Assembly: GCF_000224415.1 (NCBI RefSeq)
Contig: NZ_AFXQ01000020.1
Span: forward strand, 1-52,489
Direction: 5' to 3'
Length of the DNA: 52,489 bases
Source of the DNA: Citricoccus sp. CH26A
Lineage (GTDB): Bacteria; Actinomycetota; Actinomycetes; Actinomycetales; Micrococcaceae
In this document: in pieces, positions 16,088 to 24,756 of the stretch
Numbering within the stretch: position 1 is the first letter of the stretch
Layout: the number at the start of each line of letters is the position of its first letter
Position numbers and translations under genes: made by a program
Notes under the pieces: generated by a model
Seen by the model: only the letters and a program-made list of their open reading frames with translations
Told to the model about the DNA's origin: nothing
The model's database searches: none

Positions 16088-17437
16088 ATGCGTCGTCGTC
16101 CGGCCGCCCTCGTCGCGGCCAGTGCACTGGTCGTCGGGATCTCCGCGGGCGGGATGGCTCCGGCCGCCGCCGTGCAGGCGAGTGCGGAGGACGCCGGTCA
16201 GGGACCGCCGACGTCCCAGGGCCAGCCGTTCCTGGACCGGCTGGACCTGCAGGAGCGCCTGGAGCAGCGGGACCGCCCGGAGCAACAGCGTCTGGCGCCC
16301 GAGGTTGAGGTGCCCAGGCCCACGCACGGGGACGGGGACCGCGAGTCCCGGCAGCTCGAGCGCGCACTGGACCGGGCCGCCCAGGGGTTGGTCGAGGACG
16401 GCGCCGTCGGCGTGACGGCCCGCGTGGACTCCCCGGACTTCTCCTGGCGTGGCTCGGCCGGGCACCGGGAGATCGACCGCAGGCCGCAGGCGCGGCCGCA
16501 GGACCGGTTCCGCGTCGGCAGCATCACCAAGGCCATGGTCGCCACGGTGGCCCTGCAGGAGATCGAACGGGGGAACCTGGCGCTGGACACCGAGGTCGAG
16601 GACATCGTCCCCGGCCTGTTCCCCGGCCAGCCGGACGTCACCGTGGAGCACCTGCTCAGCCACCGGTCCGGCGCCCAGACCGCGTCGGTGGACCTGATCG
16701 CCACGCGCATGACGGACCTGTCCGACTGGAACCAGTTCATCGCCGCACTCGGCGAGGACTACACGCCGCAGGACCACCTGGACGTCGTCAACGCACTGCC
16801 CTGGCTGTTCGCACCGGGCGCCGACTTCAGCTACTCCAACGCGGGCTACGTGGCCCTCGGCGTGGTGCTCGAGGAGGTGACCGGTGAGGACCTCGGGGAC
16901 CTGCTGGAGGACCGGGTGTTCGACGAGGCAGGGATGCACCACAGCTCCTTCCCGGACGAGTCCCGGCGCGGCGGGCGGTTCCTCACCGGCGCCATGTGGA
17001 CGGGTGGGACCGACGTCGGCGGTGTCGGCTGGCAGTCCCTGAGCGGGTTCGACCCGGACGTCTTCGACGCGGCCGGTGCCGTGGTCAGCACCACCCGGGA
17101 CCTGAACCGCTTCGCGGAGGCGCTGACCTCCGGCGAGCTGGTCCACGAGGACCTGGTGGAGGAGATGGTCACCCCGCGGACCGGGGACGTCGGCGGGTAC
17201 GGGCTGGGGATCTACCGCCTGCCGGATCCCTGCACCGGGCCGGGTGAGGCGCCGCAGTGGATCTACGGTCATGACGGGCTGACCTTCGGGACCGCGGCCC
17301 TGGTGTTCTCCTCCGCCGACGGCACCCGGCAGGTCTCCCTCGGCGCCACGGGCCGGGACATGACCAGCGCCCAACCCCTGACCTATGACGTCAACGAGCT
17401 GCTGCTGCCGATGCTGGAGGCGACGTGCGAGTCCTGA
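16088..17437 (+). CDS. Secreted serine hydrolase, class C beta-lactamase / D-Ala-D-Ala carboxypeptidase-like
   Basis: The 449-residue exported protein has an N-terminal signal peptide (MRRRPAALVAASALVVGISA, cleavage probably after an Ala near residue 30), then a charged linker rich in Glu, Arg and Gln (about 35-95). The catalytic domain shows VGSITKAMVA (S-x-x-K), DFSYSNAGYVALG (Y-x-N) and the third motif HDGLTFG (H-x-G). Such enzymes trim or hydrolyse peptidoglycan peptides or other D-amino-acid amides outside the cell. ATG 16088 follows GAGAGGA at a 7-base spacing. It is divergent from the cytoplasmic class A-like gene. Confidence 0.93.
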   Translation: MRRRPAALVAASALVVGISAGGMAPAAAVQASAEDAGQGPPTSQGQPFLDRLDLQERLEQRDRPEQQRLAPEVEVPRPTHGDGDRESRQLERALDRAAQGLVEDGAVGVTARVDSPDFSWRGSAGHREIDRRPQARPQDRFRVGSITKAMVATVALQEIERGNLALDTEVEDIVPGLFPGQPDVTVEHLLSHRSGAQTASVDLIATRMTDLSDWNQFIAALGEDYTPQDHLDVVNALPWLFAPGADFSYSNAGYVALGVVLEEVTGEDLGDLLEDRVFDEAGMHHSSFPDESRRGGRFLTGAMWTGGTDVGGVGWQSLSGFDPDVFDAAGAVVSTTRDLNRFAEALTSGELVHEDLVEEMVTPRTGDVGGYGLGIYRLPDPCTGPGEAPQWIYGHDGLTFGTAALVFSSADGTRQVSLGATGRDMTSAQPLTYDVNELLLPMLEATCES

Positions 17438-17470
17438 GGAGCCGCCCGTGGCCGGGACGTCACCTGCGGG

Positions 17471-17875
17471 TCAGTCGTCGCACTCCGTCTCGAAGGTGAG
17501 TCCGCTGCCCGGGTCGTAGTGGACCAGCAGCACCTCATCGGGCGCGGAGCCCTGACTGATCAGGTCGGCGCGATAGTCGAAGGTGTAGTCACCCAGGGCG
17601 AAGACCTCACTGTGGCTCTCCTCGAGGACGTACTCGTCGCCCTGGTCGCCGACCGCCGTGCCCCGGGCATCGCCCTCGACGCTGATCGACCAGTCTGCCT
17701 GGATCTCGTAGGCCGCGTGGAGGGTCCCCTCCCCCCGGATGGTTCCCCCCTCGCAGTCGTCGACGGTGAAGGAGAACGGTTCGACGCGCTCGGTGGCGGC
17801 GTTCGCGGCACCGGCCGGGGCCAGCAGGCTCAGGAAGAGGGTGGCGGGGACAAGGGTTCGGAGGACTGCACGCAT
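17471..17875 (-). CDS. Small secreted hypothetical protein
   Basis: The 134-residue protein starts with a clear signal peptide (MRAVLRTLVPATLFLSLLAP, cleavage after AANA). The mature part of about 108 residues is acidic, contains two cysteines (in DDCEGG and at the end, TECDD) that could form one disulphide, and looks all-beta (VLEESHSEVFALGDYTFDYR). The family is not recognised. GTAGG lies 5 bases before the ATG. It converges on the carboxypeptidase-like gene, with 33 bases between the two stop codons. Confidence 0.82.
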   Translation of the reverse strand: MRAVLRTLVPATLFLSLLAPAGAANAATERVEPFSFTVDDCEGGTIRGEGTLHAAYEIQADWSISVEGDARGTAVGDQGDEYVLEESHSEVFALGDYTFDYRADLISQGSAPDEVLLVHYDPGSGLTFETECDD

Positions 17876-17988
17876 GATGACCTACCTAGGACACGGCTGA
17901 AGGGCTCTGTGGATGGAGGACGTGCATCGCGAGGGCATGCACGGACGGGGCAGGATCACTGCCGTCTCACCGCGGTTGAGAAGCCACC

Positions 17989-19146
17989 CTAGGACCGCGG
18001 CCGCGGGAAGCGGAAGGGATCAGCGCCCCGTGCCGTGGCCCCGGCTGCGTGGGCTCGCCCCGGCTCGGGCTGGTCATCCGGCCCCGGTGCCCGCTGTGCG
18101 GCCGCGGCGTGGACCACGGTCGTGATCAGCCGGGCGGCCGTCCGGGCCGTGCGGCCGTCGACGTCGAACCGCGGATTGAGCTCGACGACGTCCAGCACCG
18201 CCGTCCTGCCGCTGGCGGCCACCTGCCGGCAGACGGCATGGATGACGTGGACCGGCACGCCGAACCCGGCCGGGGCGCTCACCCCGGGGGCGACGGCGGC
18301 CGGCAACACGTCCAGGTCGACGCTCAGGTGGATGACGTCGGCCCGGTCCAGCACGTCATCGACGAACGCCGCCACGCGCTCCGGCCGGTCCATACAGTCC
18401 TCGTCGGTGAGGTGGTGCGCCCCGAGGCGCTCGGCGGTGTCGAACAGCGCGCGGGTGTTGTTCGGCGGGCTGATGCCGAGCACCGCGTAGCCGAAGGGGC
18501 GCCCGGCGGCGGCCTCGGCCTCGGCGATCTGCCGGAACGGTGTTCCGGAGGTGGCCCGGTCCGCGGCCCGCAGGTCGAAGTGCGCGTCGAGGTTCAGGAT
18601 CCCGAGCCGGCCGCCGGCCCCGCGAGACGTGGGAGCCTCACCGGACGAGGCGGCCAGACGGGACGAGGCAGACAGGCGGGACGAGGCGGCCAGGCCCAGG
18701 TAGCTGCCGTAGGCCGCCTCGTGGCCGCCCCCGAGCACGACGACCAGCCGGTGGTCCTCCAGCAGCCGCGCCACCCGGTGGCCCAGCTCCTCCTGGGCGG
18801 ACTCGAGGTCCTCGCCGGCCACGGTGACGTCACCGGCGTCGTGGAGGCCGAACTCGCCGTGCACCGCCAGGGGGGCGAGGGCCCGGCGCAACGCCGCCGG
18901 GCCGGCGGCCGCGCCGGGCCGTCCGTGGTTGCGGCGGACGCCCTCGTCACTGGCGAAGCCGATGAGGGCGGTCGTCGCCGACACCCCGGAAAGGTTCGAG
19001 CCACCGGGCGGGCCCGGCACCTCAGACGGGTGGACGGCCCCCGGCCCGCGCACCACGTCGTGCCAGCGCCGGTGTTCCGGCCCCGGGCCGTCGGAGCGAC
19101 CGGACCACGCCTCACCCCGCGCGTCCGGAGCCGGTCCCTCAGGCAT
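17989..19146 (-). CDS. hutG: Formimidoylglutamase (arginase/agmatinase superfamily)
   Basis: It catalyses the last step of this histidine pathway, formimidoylglutamate to glutamate plus formamide. The binuclear manganese ligands are visible: GGGHEAAYG, NLDAHFDLR (D-x-H-x-D) and LSVDLDVLP (D-x-D). The 385-residue length is above the usual 310-330. The excess is an N-terminal tail of about 50 residues, an Ala/Ser-rich internal repeat (LAASSRLSASSRLAASS) before the manganese motif, and a Pro/Ala-rich C-terminus. The ATG overlaps the end of hutH by 8 bases, so its translation is probably coupled to hutH. Confidence 0.93.
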   Translation of the reverse strand: MPEGPAPDARGEAWSGRSDGPGPEHRRWHDVVRGPGAVHPSEVPGPPGGSNLSGVSATTALIGFASDEGVRRNHGRPGAAAGPAALRRALAPLAVHGEFGLHDAGDVTVAGEDLESAQEELGHRVARLLEDHRLVVVLGGGHEAAYGSYLGLAASSRLSASSRLAASSGEAPTSRGAGGRLGILNLDAHFDLRAADRATSGTPFRQIAEAEAAAGRPFGYAVLGISPPNNTRALFDTAERLGAHHLTDEDCMDRPERVAAFVDDVLDRADVIHLSVDLDVLPAAVAPGVSAPAGFGVPVHVIHAVCRQVAASGRTAVLDVVELNPRFDVDGRTARTAARLITTVVHAAAAQRAPGPDDQPEPGRAHAAGATARGADPFRFPRPRS

Positions 19147-20734
19147 GTCCCCCGTCCCCCTCCCGGTCCGGCCAGACCCGCGGCGCCCAGTCGGTCAGTG
19201 TGTGGCCGAGGTCCATGGCCTCGGCCGCGGCGGCCACGACCGCCCCGCTGGTGACCAGCTCGACCACCGCGGCCAGGTCCGGGGACAGGAACCGGTCCGG
19301 CCCGGGCCCGGGCACCCTGCCGCGCACCAGCCGCAGGAGTGCCCCGGTGACCGGTGCCGGCGCGGCCCCGCGCAGCTCGAGGGCGCGGGTGGCCGCGTAG
19401 AGCTCGACGCCGAGCACGGCGGCCAGGTTCTCGAGGGCCGTGCGCAGCTTCCGTCCGGCGTGCCAGCCCATGGACGCGTGGTCCTCCTGCATCGCCGAGC
19501 TGGGGATCGAGTCCACGCTGGCCGGCACCGCCAGCCGCTTGGTCTCGGCGACCATCGCGGCCTGCGTGTAGTGCGCGATCATCAGCCCCGAGTCCACGCC
19601 CGGGTCGTCCGCCAGGAACGGGGGCAGGCCCTGGTTCCGGGCGACGTCCATCAGCCGGTCCGTCCGCCGCTCGGCGATCGAGGCCACGTCGGCCGCCACG
19701 ATGGCCAGGAAGTCCAGGGCGTGGGCCAGCGGGGCGCCGTGGAAGTTCCCGTTCGAGGAGACGGACCCGTCGTCGAGCACCACCGGGTTGTCGATCGCGG
19801 CCCGGAGCTCGCGCCCGGCCACCTGCTCGGCGAAGGCCAGGGTGTCCCGGGCGGCGCCGGTCACCTGCGGGGCGCAGCGCAGCGAATAGGCGTCCTGCAC
19901 CAGGTGGTCGGACTCCCGGTGCGAGGCCACGATGGCCGAACCCCTCAGGGCGGCGAACATGTTGGCCCCGCTGGTCGTCTGCCCCTCGTAGGGGCGCAGG
20001 GGCCCCAGCACCTCCGGCCGGAACACCTGGTCGGTGCTCAGCAACGCCTCCACGCTCGCCGCGGCGGACAGGTCCGCCACCGTCAGCAGGTTCTCCAGGT
20101 CGTCCAGCGCCAGGACCAGCATGCCCAGCATCCCGTCCGTGCCGTTGACCAGCGCCAGGCCCTCCTTCTCCTCGAGCCGCACCGGGGTGATCCCGGCGTC
20201 CGCCAGGGCGCCGGCGGCAGGGACGGCCCGGTCCTCGGCGTCCAGGACCTCGCCCTCACCCGTCAGCACCAGGGCGCACGCCGCGAGCGGCGCCAGGTCC
20301 CCCGAGCACCCGAGCGAGCCGTACTCGCGGACCACCGGGGTGATCCCGGCGTTGAGGACCGCCACGTAGCCGGTCAGCGTCTCGGGCCGCACGCCGGTCC
20401 GGCCGGTGGCCATGGTGCGGGCCCGCAACAGCATCAGCGCGCGCACCACCTCCCGCTCCACCGGCCGGCCCATCCCGGCGGCGTGCGAGCGGACCAGGGA
20501 CCGCTGCAGCCGGCCGCGCAGCGCACCGGGGATGTGCCGCTGGGCCAGGGCCCCGAACCCGGTGGAGACCCCGTAGACGGGGCGTGCGGCCCCGGCGAGC
20601 CGGTCGACGTGCTGCCGGGCCGCCCGGACCCGGTCGAGCGTGGCGGCGCCGATCCTCACCGGCGCCCCGTACCGGGCCACGGCAACGACGTCACGCAGGC
20701 TCAGGGCGTCCGGGTCCAGCTCGATCGGCGTCAC
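19139..20734 (-). CDS. hutH: Histidine ammonia-lyase
   Basis: The 531-residue cytoplasmic enzyme deaminates histidine to urocanate without a cofactor, using the self-formed MIO group. The MIO loop is YGSLGCSGDLAPL, with Cys143-Ser144-Gly145 in place of the more usual Ala-Ser-Gly. Other family motifs are VYGVSTGFGAL (catalytic Tyr near residue 54), SSNGNFHGAPLA and QEDHASMGWHAGRKL. The GTG start at 20734 overlaps hutI by 4 bases (GTGA), and the stop overlaps hutG by 8. It is the third gene of the operon. Confidence 0.97.
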   Translation of the reverse strand: MTPIELDPDALSLRDVVAVARYGAPVRIGAATLDRVRAARQHVDRLAGAARPVYGVSTGFGALAQRHIPGALRGRLQRSLVRSHAAGMGRPVEREVVRALMLLRARTMATGRTGVRPETLTGYVAVLNAGITPVVREYGSLGCSGDLAPLAACALVLTGEGEVLDAEDRAVPAAGALADAGITPVRLEEKEGLALVNGTDGMLGMLVLALDDLENLLTVADLSAAASVEALLSTDQVFRPEVLGPLRPYEGQTTSGANMFAALRGSAIVASHRESDHLVQDAYSLRCAPQVTGAARDTLAFAEQVAGRELRAAIDNPVVLDDGSVSSNGNFHGAPLAHALDFLAIVAADVASIAERRTDRLMDVARNQGLPPFLADDPGVDSGLMIAHYTQAAMVAETKRLAVPASVDSIPSSAMQEDHASMGWHAGRKLRTALENLAAVLGVELYAATRALELRGAAPAPVTGALLRLVRGRVPGPGPDRFLSPDLAAVVELVTSGAVVAAAAEAMDLGHTLTDWAPRVWPDREGDGGHA

Positions 20735-21924
20735 GGGAAGTCCTGCCCCGCCGCGATCAGGCGACCGCCCCGGTACACCCGCCGGACGAGGTCGACCCCG
20801 GGCCGGTAGGCCAGGTACCGGTGGCTGGGCGCGTCCAGGACGATGAAGTCGGCGCGGGCGCCGGCGGTGAGGCGGCCGACGTCGGGCCGGCGCAGGGCGG
20901 CCGCTCCCCCGGCGGTCGCGGCCCACACCGCCTGGTCCACGGTGAAGTGCATGTCCCGCACGGCCACGGCGATGCAGAAGGGCATGCTGCTGGTGAAGCT
21001 CGAGCCGGGGTTGCAGTCGGTGGCCAGGGCGAGGGTGACGCCGGCGGCGAGGTAGCGGCGGGCGTCCGGGTAGGGCTGGCGGGTGCAGAACTCGGCGCCG
21101 GGCAGCAGGGTCACCACGGTGCCGGCGTCCGCCAGGGCGGCCAGGTCGGCCTCGGAGGCGAACGTGGCGTGATCGGCCGAGGCACAGCCCAGGCGCGCGG
21201 CAAGCTGCAGCGCGCCGCCGCCGGTGAGCTGGTTCGCGTGCAGCCGGGGCATCATCCCGTGCTCCCGGCCGGCCGTGAGCACGCGGGCGCACTGGGCCTC
21301 GGTGAAGGCCCCCGCCTCGCAGAACGCGTCGACCCACCGGGCCCGGCCGGCCGCCGCCGGGATGATCCGCTCGACCACCAGGTCGACATAGCCCTCGGGA
21401 TCGTCGCGGTACTCCGGCGGGACCACGTGGGCGGCCAGCAGGGTGGAGTCCTCCGTGTGCCGGTTGATGATGCCCAGGGCGCGCAGTTCCTCCTCCAGGC
21501 TCAGCCCGTACCCGGTCTTGACCTCCACCGTGGTGGTGCCGGAGCGCTCGGCCTGCCGGAGCAGGCCGACGAGGTTCTCCTCGAGCTCTGCCGTGCCGGC
21601 CGCCCGGGTGGCGGCCACCGTGGCGGTGATGCCGCCGGCCGTGTAGGGCTGACCGGCCATGCGGGCGGCGAACTCCGCCGAGCGGTCCCCGGCGAACACG
21701 AGGTGGGTGTGGCTGTCGACGAACCCCGGCAGGACCGCACCGCCGCCGGCGCTGATGCCCTCCTCTGCCAGGGCCGCCTCGATCGGGGCCTCGGCGGCCG
21801 GACCGGCCCAGCGGACCCGGCCGTCCTCGAGGAGCAGGGTGGCGTCGGTGACGATGCCCAGCAGGCCGGGGGCGCCGGCATCGTTGGTCACCAGCTCGGC
21901 GATGTCCGTCACGACGGTGCGCAT
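20731..21924 (-). CDS. hutI: Imidazolonepropionase
   Basis: The 397-residue amidohydrolase opens the imidazolone ring to give formimidoylglutamate. Metal and substrate motifs are visible: GFVDSHTHLVFAGDR (H-x-H), TTTVEVKTGYGL, HANQLTGGGAL, SADHATF and ATDCNPGSSFTSSMPF. ATG 21924 shares its first base with the last base of the hutU stop (TGATG), and the stop overlaps the hutH start by 4 bases, so all three are coupled. Length and motif order are normal for the family. Confidence 0.97.
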   Translation of the reverse strand: MRTVVTDIAELVTNDAGAPGLLGIVTDATLLLEDGRVRWAGPAAEAPIEAALAEEGISAGGGAVLPGFVDSHTHLVFAGDRSAEFAARMAGQPYTAGGITATVAATRAAGTAELEENLVGLLRQAERSGTTTVEVKTGYGLSLEEELRALGIINRHTEDSTLLAAHVVPPEYRDDPEGYVDLVVERIIPAAAGRARWVDAFCEAGAFTEAQCARVLTAGREHGMMPRLHANQLTGGGALQLAARLGCASADHATFASEADLAALADAGTVVTLLPGAEFCTRQPYPDARRYLAAGVTLALATDCNPGSSFTSSMPFCIAVAVRDMHFTVDQAVWAATAGGAAALRRPDVGRLTAGARADFIVLDAPSHRYLAYRPGVDLVRRVYRGGRLIAAGQDFP

Positions 21925-23648
21925 CAGGTCCCGTTCCCGCCGGGCTCCCCGGGCCGGACGGGTGCATCGGGACCCTCGGCCATCGGGATCCGCACCCCGC
22001 GTTCGGCGGCGACCTCCCGCGCCCGGTCGTAACCGGCGTCCACGTGGCGCATCACGCCCGTGGCGGGGTCGTTGGTCAGCAGCCGTTCCAGCTTCCGGGC
22101 GGCCAGCTCGGTCCCGTCGGCCACGCAGACCTGGCCGGCGTGGATCGACCGGCCCATCCCCACGCCGCCGCCCTGGTGGATGGACACCCAGGTGGCGCCC
22201 GAGGAGGTGTTGACGAGGGCGTTGAGCAGCGGCCAGTCGGCCACGGCGTCGGTGCCGTCCAGCATCCCCTCGGTCTCCCGGTAGGGGCTGGCCACCGACC
22301 CGGAATCGAGGTGGTCGCGGCCGATGACGATCGGGGCCGAGACCCTGCCCTCGGCCACGAGGCGGTTGAACAGCAGCCCGGCCCGGGCCCGCTCGCCGTA
22401 GCCCAACCAGCAGATCCGGGCGGGCAGCCCCTGGAACTCGACGTGCTCGGCGGCGGCCCGCAGCCACCGGTGCAGGTCCGCGTGGTCCGGGAACAGCTCC
22501 ATCAGGGCACGGTCCGTGACGGCGATGTCGGCCGGGTCTCCGGACAGCGCCACCCACCGGAACGGGCCGCGCCCCTCGCAGAACTGCGGGCGGATATAGG
22601 CCTTCACGAAGCCGGGGAAGGCGAAGGCGCGGTCGTACCCGGCCGTGCGGGCCTCGTCGCGGATCGAGTTGCCGTAGTCGAAGACCTCTGCGCCGCGGTC
22701 GGCGAACCCGACCATCGCCTCCACGTGGCGGGCCATCGACTCCCGCGCCCGCCGGGTGAACTTCTCCGCGTCCTGCGCGGCCTCGGCCCGCCAGGAGTCG
22801 ACGTCCACGCCCACCGGCAGGTAGGACAGCGGGTCGTGGGCGGAGGTCTGGTCGGTGACGACGTCGGCCGGGAGCCTCCGGTCCAGCAGCTCGGGCAGCA
22901 CCTCGGCAGCGTTGCCGACCAGCCCGACCGACAGGGCCCGCCCCTCCGCCCGGGCGGCCAGGACACGGTGCACGGCGGTGTCCAGGTCCGGGGCGATCTC
23001 GTCCAGGTAACGCTGGTCCCGGCGGCGGCGCAGCCGGGCCGCGTCGACGTCGACGATGAGGCAGGCTCCCCCGTTGAGGGTCACGGCCAGCGGTTGCGCC
23101 CCGCCCATCCCGCCGCAGCCGGCGGTGAGGGTCAGGGTGCCCGCCAGCGTCCCGCCGAAGCGCTTGCGGGCGACGGCGGCGAAGGTCTCGAAGGTGCCCT
23201 GCAGGATGCCCTGGGTGCCGATGTAGATCCAGGACCCGGCCGTCATCTGGCCGTACATCATCAGCCCCTCGGTCTCGAGGGCCCGGAAGTGCTCCCAGGT
23301 GGCCCAGTCCCCGACGAGGTTGGAGTTGGCGATGAGCACCCGCGGGGCCCATTCGTGGGTGGTGAGCACCCCCACCGGCTTGCCCGACTGGACGAGCAGG
23401 GTCTCGTCCGCTCCGAGGGTGTCGAGCGTGCGCACGATCGCGTCGAAGGCCTCCCAGGACCGCGCGGCCCGGCCCGTTCCGCCGTAGACGACCAGGTCCT
23501 CGGGGCGCTCGGCCACCTCGGGGTCCAGGTTGTTCATGAGCATCCGCTTGGCCGCCTCGGTCTGCCAGGACCGGGCGGTGATCCGCGTCCCGCGCGGGGC
23601 GCGCACGACCCGCGGGCCCGACGCCGGCGGCGTGTGATGGGTGGCCAC
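21924..23648 (-). CDS. hutU: Urocanate hydratase
   Basis: First gene of the operon; the 574-residue NAD-binding enzyme converts urocanate to imidazolone propionate. Motifs include [39 protein letters not shown], the glycine-rich [20 protein letters not shown], and [13 protein letters not shown]-like [16 protein letters not shown] near the end. GTG 23648 is selected by the strong GAGGAGGAG just upstream; the longer open frame encodes an implausible His/Pro-rich leader. It shares its 186-base upstream region with the divergent ohrR gene. No hut repressor gene is present in the window. Confidence 0.97.
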   Translation of the reverse strand: MATHHTPPASGPRVVRAPRGTRITARSWQTEAAKRMLMNNLDPEVAERPEDLVVYGGTGRAARSWEAFDAIVRTLDTLGADETLLVQSGKPVGVLTTHEWAPRVLIANSNLVGDWATWEHFRALETEGLMMYGQMTAGSWIYIGTQGILQGTFETFAAVARKRFGGTLAGTLTLTAGCGGMGGAQPLAVTLNGGACLIVDVDAARLRRRRDQRYLDEIAPDLDTAVHRVLAARAEGRALSVGLVGNAAEVLPELLDRRLPADVVTDQTSAHDPLSYLPVGVDVDSWRAEAAQDAEKFTRRARESMARHVEAMVGFADRGAEVFDYGNSIRDEARTAGYDRAFAFPGFVKAYIRPQFCEGRGPFRWVALSGDPADIAVTDRALMELFPDHADLHRWLRAAAEHVEFQGLPARICWLGYGERARAGLLFNRLVAEGRVSAPIVIGRDHLDSGSVASPYRETEGMLDGTDAVADWPLLNALVNTSSGATWVSIHQGGGVGMGRSIHAGQVCVADGTELAARKLERLLTNDPATGVMRHVDAGYDRAREVAAERGVRIPMAEGPDAPVRPGEPGGNGT

Positions 23649-23799
23649 GGCTCCTCCTCGGGGATGAGGCGTTACACCCTCATGGTGGCGGAGGACGGCG
23701 GCGCCGGGAACAGCCGGGGCCCCGGAGGCGTGGAGGAACCGGGGGCACCGGTGGCCGGACCAGTGACCACACTGGTGGCCGCGCCTCACTCCCAAAACA

Positions 23800-23824
23800 T
23801 TGTGCTCAATTGAATTGTGCGCAA
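23800..23824. promoter_or_regulatory. Probable OhrR operator: two TTGTGCNCAA repeats
   Basis: TTGTGCTCAA (23800-23809) and TTGTGCGCAA (23815-23824) are separated by 5 bases, and each copy is itself close to a palindrome. They lie 10 bases before the ohrR ATG, where a repressor would block its own promoter. The AT-rich composition stands out from the surroundings. The MarR/OhrR family binds such paired motifs. Confidence 0.75.
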
Positions 23825-23834
23825 TACTTTAGGC

Positions 23835-24272
23835 ATGAGCACCGCCGCGACACCGAACCTGCACCTCGAGGACCAGGTCTGCTTCGCCCTGTACTCGGCC
23901 GCCCGCGCGGCCCAGCAGGCCTACCGCCCCCTGCTGGACGAGCTCGGCCTGACCTACCCGCAGTACCTCGTGCTGCTCGTGCTCTGGGAGCAGGACGGGC
24001 TGACCGTCACGGCCCTGGGCGAGCGCCTGCACCTGGACAGCGGCACGCTCTCTCCCCTGCTGCGCCGGCTGGAGGCCCACGGGTTCATCGCCCGCGAACG
24101 CGCCGACGTCGACTCCCGCCGGGTGCTCGTCAGCCTGACCCCCGCCGGTGATGCCCTGCGGGAGCGGGCGGCGGACGTCCAGCGGTGCCTGCTGGAGGCG
24201 GTCACGCTGGCTCCCGCGGAACTCCTGGCGCTGCGGGACCTGTCCCGGCGCTTCGTGGGCCCCGAAGCCTGA
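23835..24272 (+). CDS. ohrR: OhrR, MarR-family organic-peroxide-sensing repressor
   Basis: The 145-residue winged-helix protein carries the peroxide-sensing cysteine at Cys16 in EDQVCFALYSAARA, the place used by OhrR proteins, and the recognition helix LDSGTLSPLLRRLEAHGF. Oxidation of this Cys by organic hydroperoxides releases the repressor from DNA. ATG 23835 is chosen because the earlier ATG at 23817 lies within the operator. The target gene ohr follows at 24334. The divergent hutU may be affected by binding in the shared region, but this is unproven. Confidence 0.95.
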   Translation: MSTAATPNLHLEDQVCFALYSAARAAQQAYRPLLDELGLTYPQYLVLLVLWEQDGLTVTALGERLHLDSGTLSPLLRRLEAHGFIARERADVDSRRVLVSLTPAGDALRERAADVQRCLLEAVTLAPAELLALRDLSRRFVGPEA

Positions 24273-24333
24273 GGCCCCCTCACCCACCCGATTCACCCGA
24301 TCCACCCCCGATCCACCCACTGAAGGAGACCCC

Positions 24334-24756
24334 ATGAAGACGATCTACACCGCAGAGGCCCTGGCCACCGGCGGCGGCCGCGACGGCCACACCCGGACCG
24401 CCGACGGCACCCTGAGCCTGGACCTGGCCGCGCCGAAGGAGATGGGCGGCACCGGCAACGGCGCGAATCCCGAGCAGCTGTTCGCCGCCGGCTACGCGGC
24501 CTGCTTCCACTCCGCCCTGCAGATGGTGGCCCGCCAGGCCAAGAAGAACCTCGGCGAGTCCAGCGTCGGGGCCCGGGTGGGCATCGGCCCCAACGACGCC
24601 GGTGGGTTCGGCCTCGAGGTGACCCTCGAGGTGGTCATCCCCGATCTCCCGCGGGACGAGGCCCAGGAGCTGGCCGATGCGGCCCACCAGGTCTGCCCGT
24701 ACTCCAACGCCACCCGCGGCAACATCGACGTCCACGTCACGGTGGTGCAGGACTGA
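24334..24756 (+). CDS. ohr: Organic hydroperoxide resistance protein (Ohr/OsmC family)
   Basis: The 140-residue thiol peroxidase reduces organic and fatty-acid hydroperoxides, normally using dihydrolipoyl proteins as reductant. The two catalytic cysteines are Cys57 (AAGYAACFHSAL) and Cys121 (HQVCPYSNATRGN); Glu47 and an Arg near residue 16-21 complete the active site. AAGGAGA precedes ATG 24334 by 5 bases. The stop codon shares one base with the start of the glutathione-peroxidase-like gene (TGATGA), so both are cotranslated. Confidence 0.97.
   Translation: MKTIYTAEALATGGGRDGHTRTADGTLSLDLAAPKEMGGTGNGANPEQLFAAGYAACFHSALQMVARQAKKNLGESSVGARVGIGPNDAGGFGLEVTLEVVIPDLPRDEAQELADAAHQVCPYSNATRGNIDVHVTVVQD

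Noticed and set aside
18824-23813. Several long plus-strand frames over the hut operon
   Set aside because: All four hut genes on the other strand show complete family motifs and overlapping starts and stops; the plus frames have no domain.
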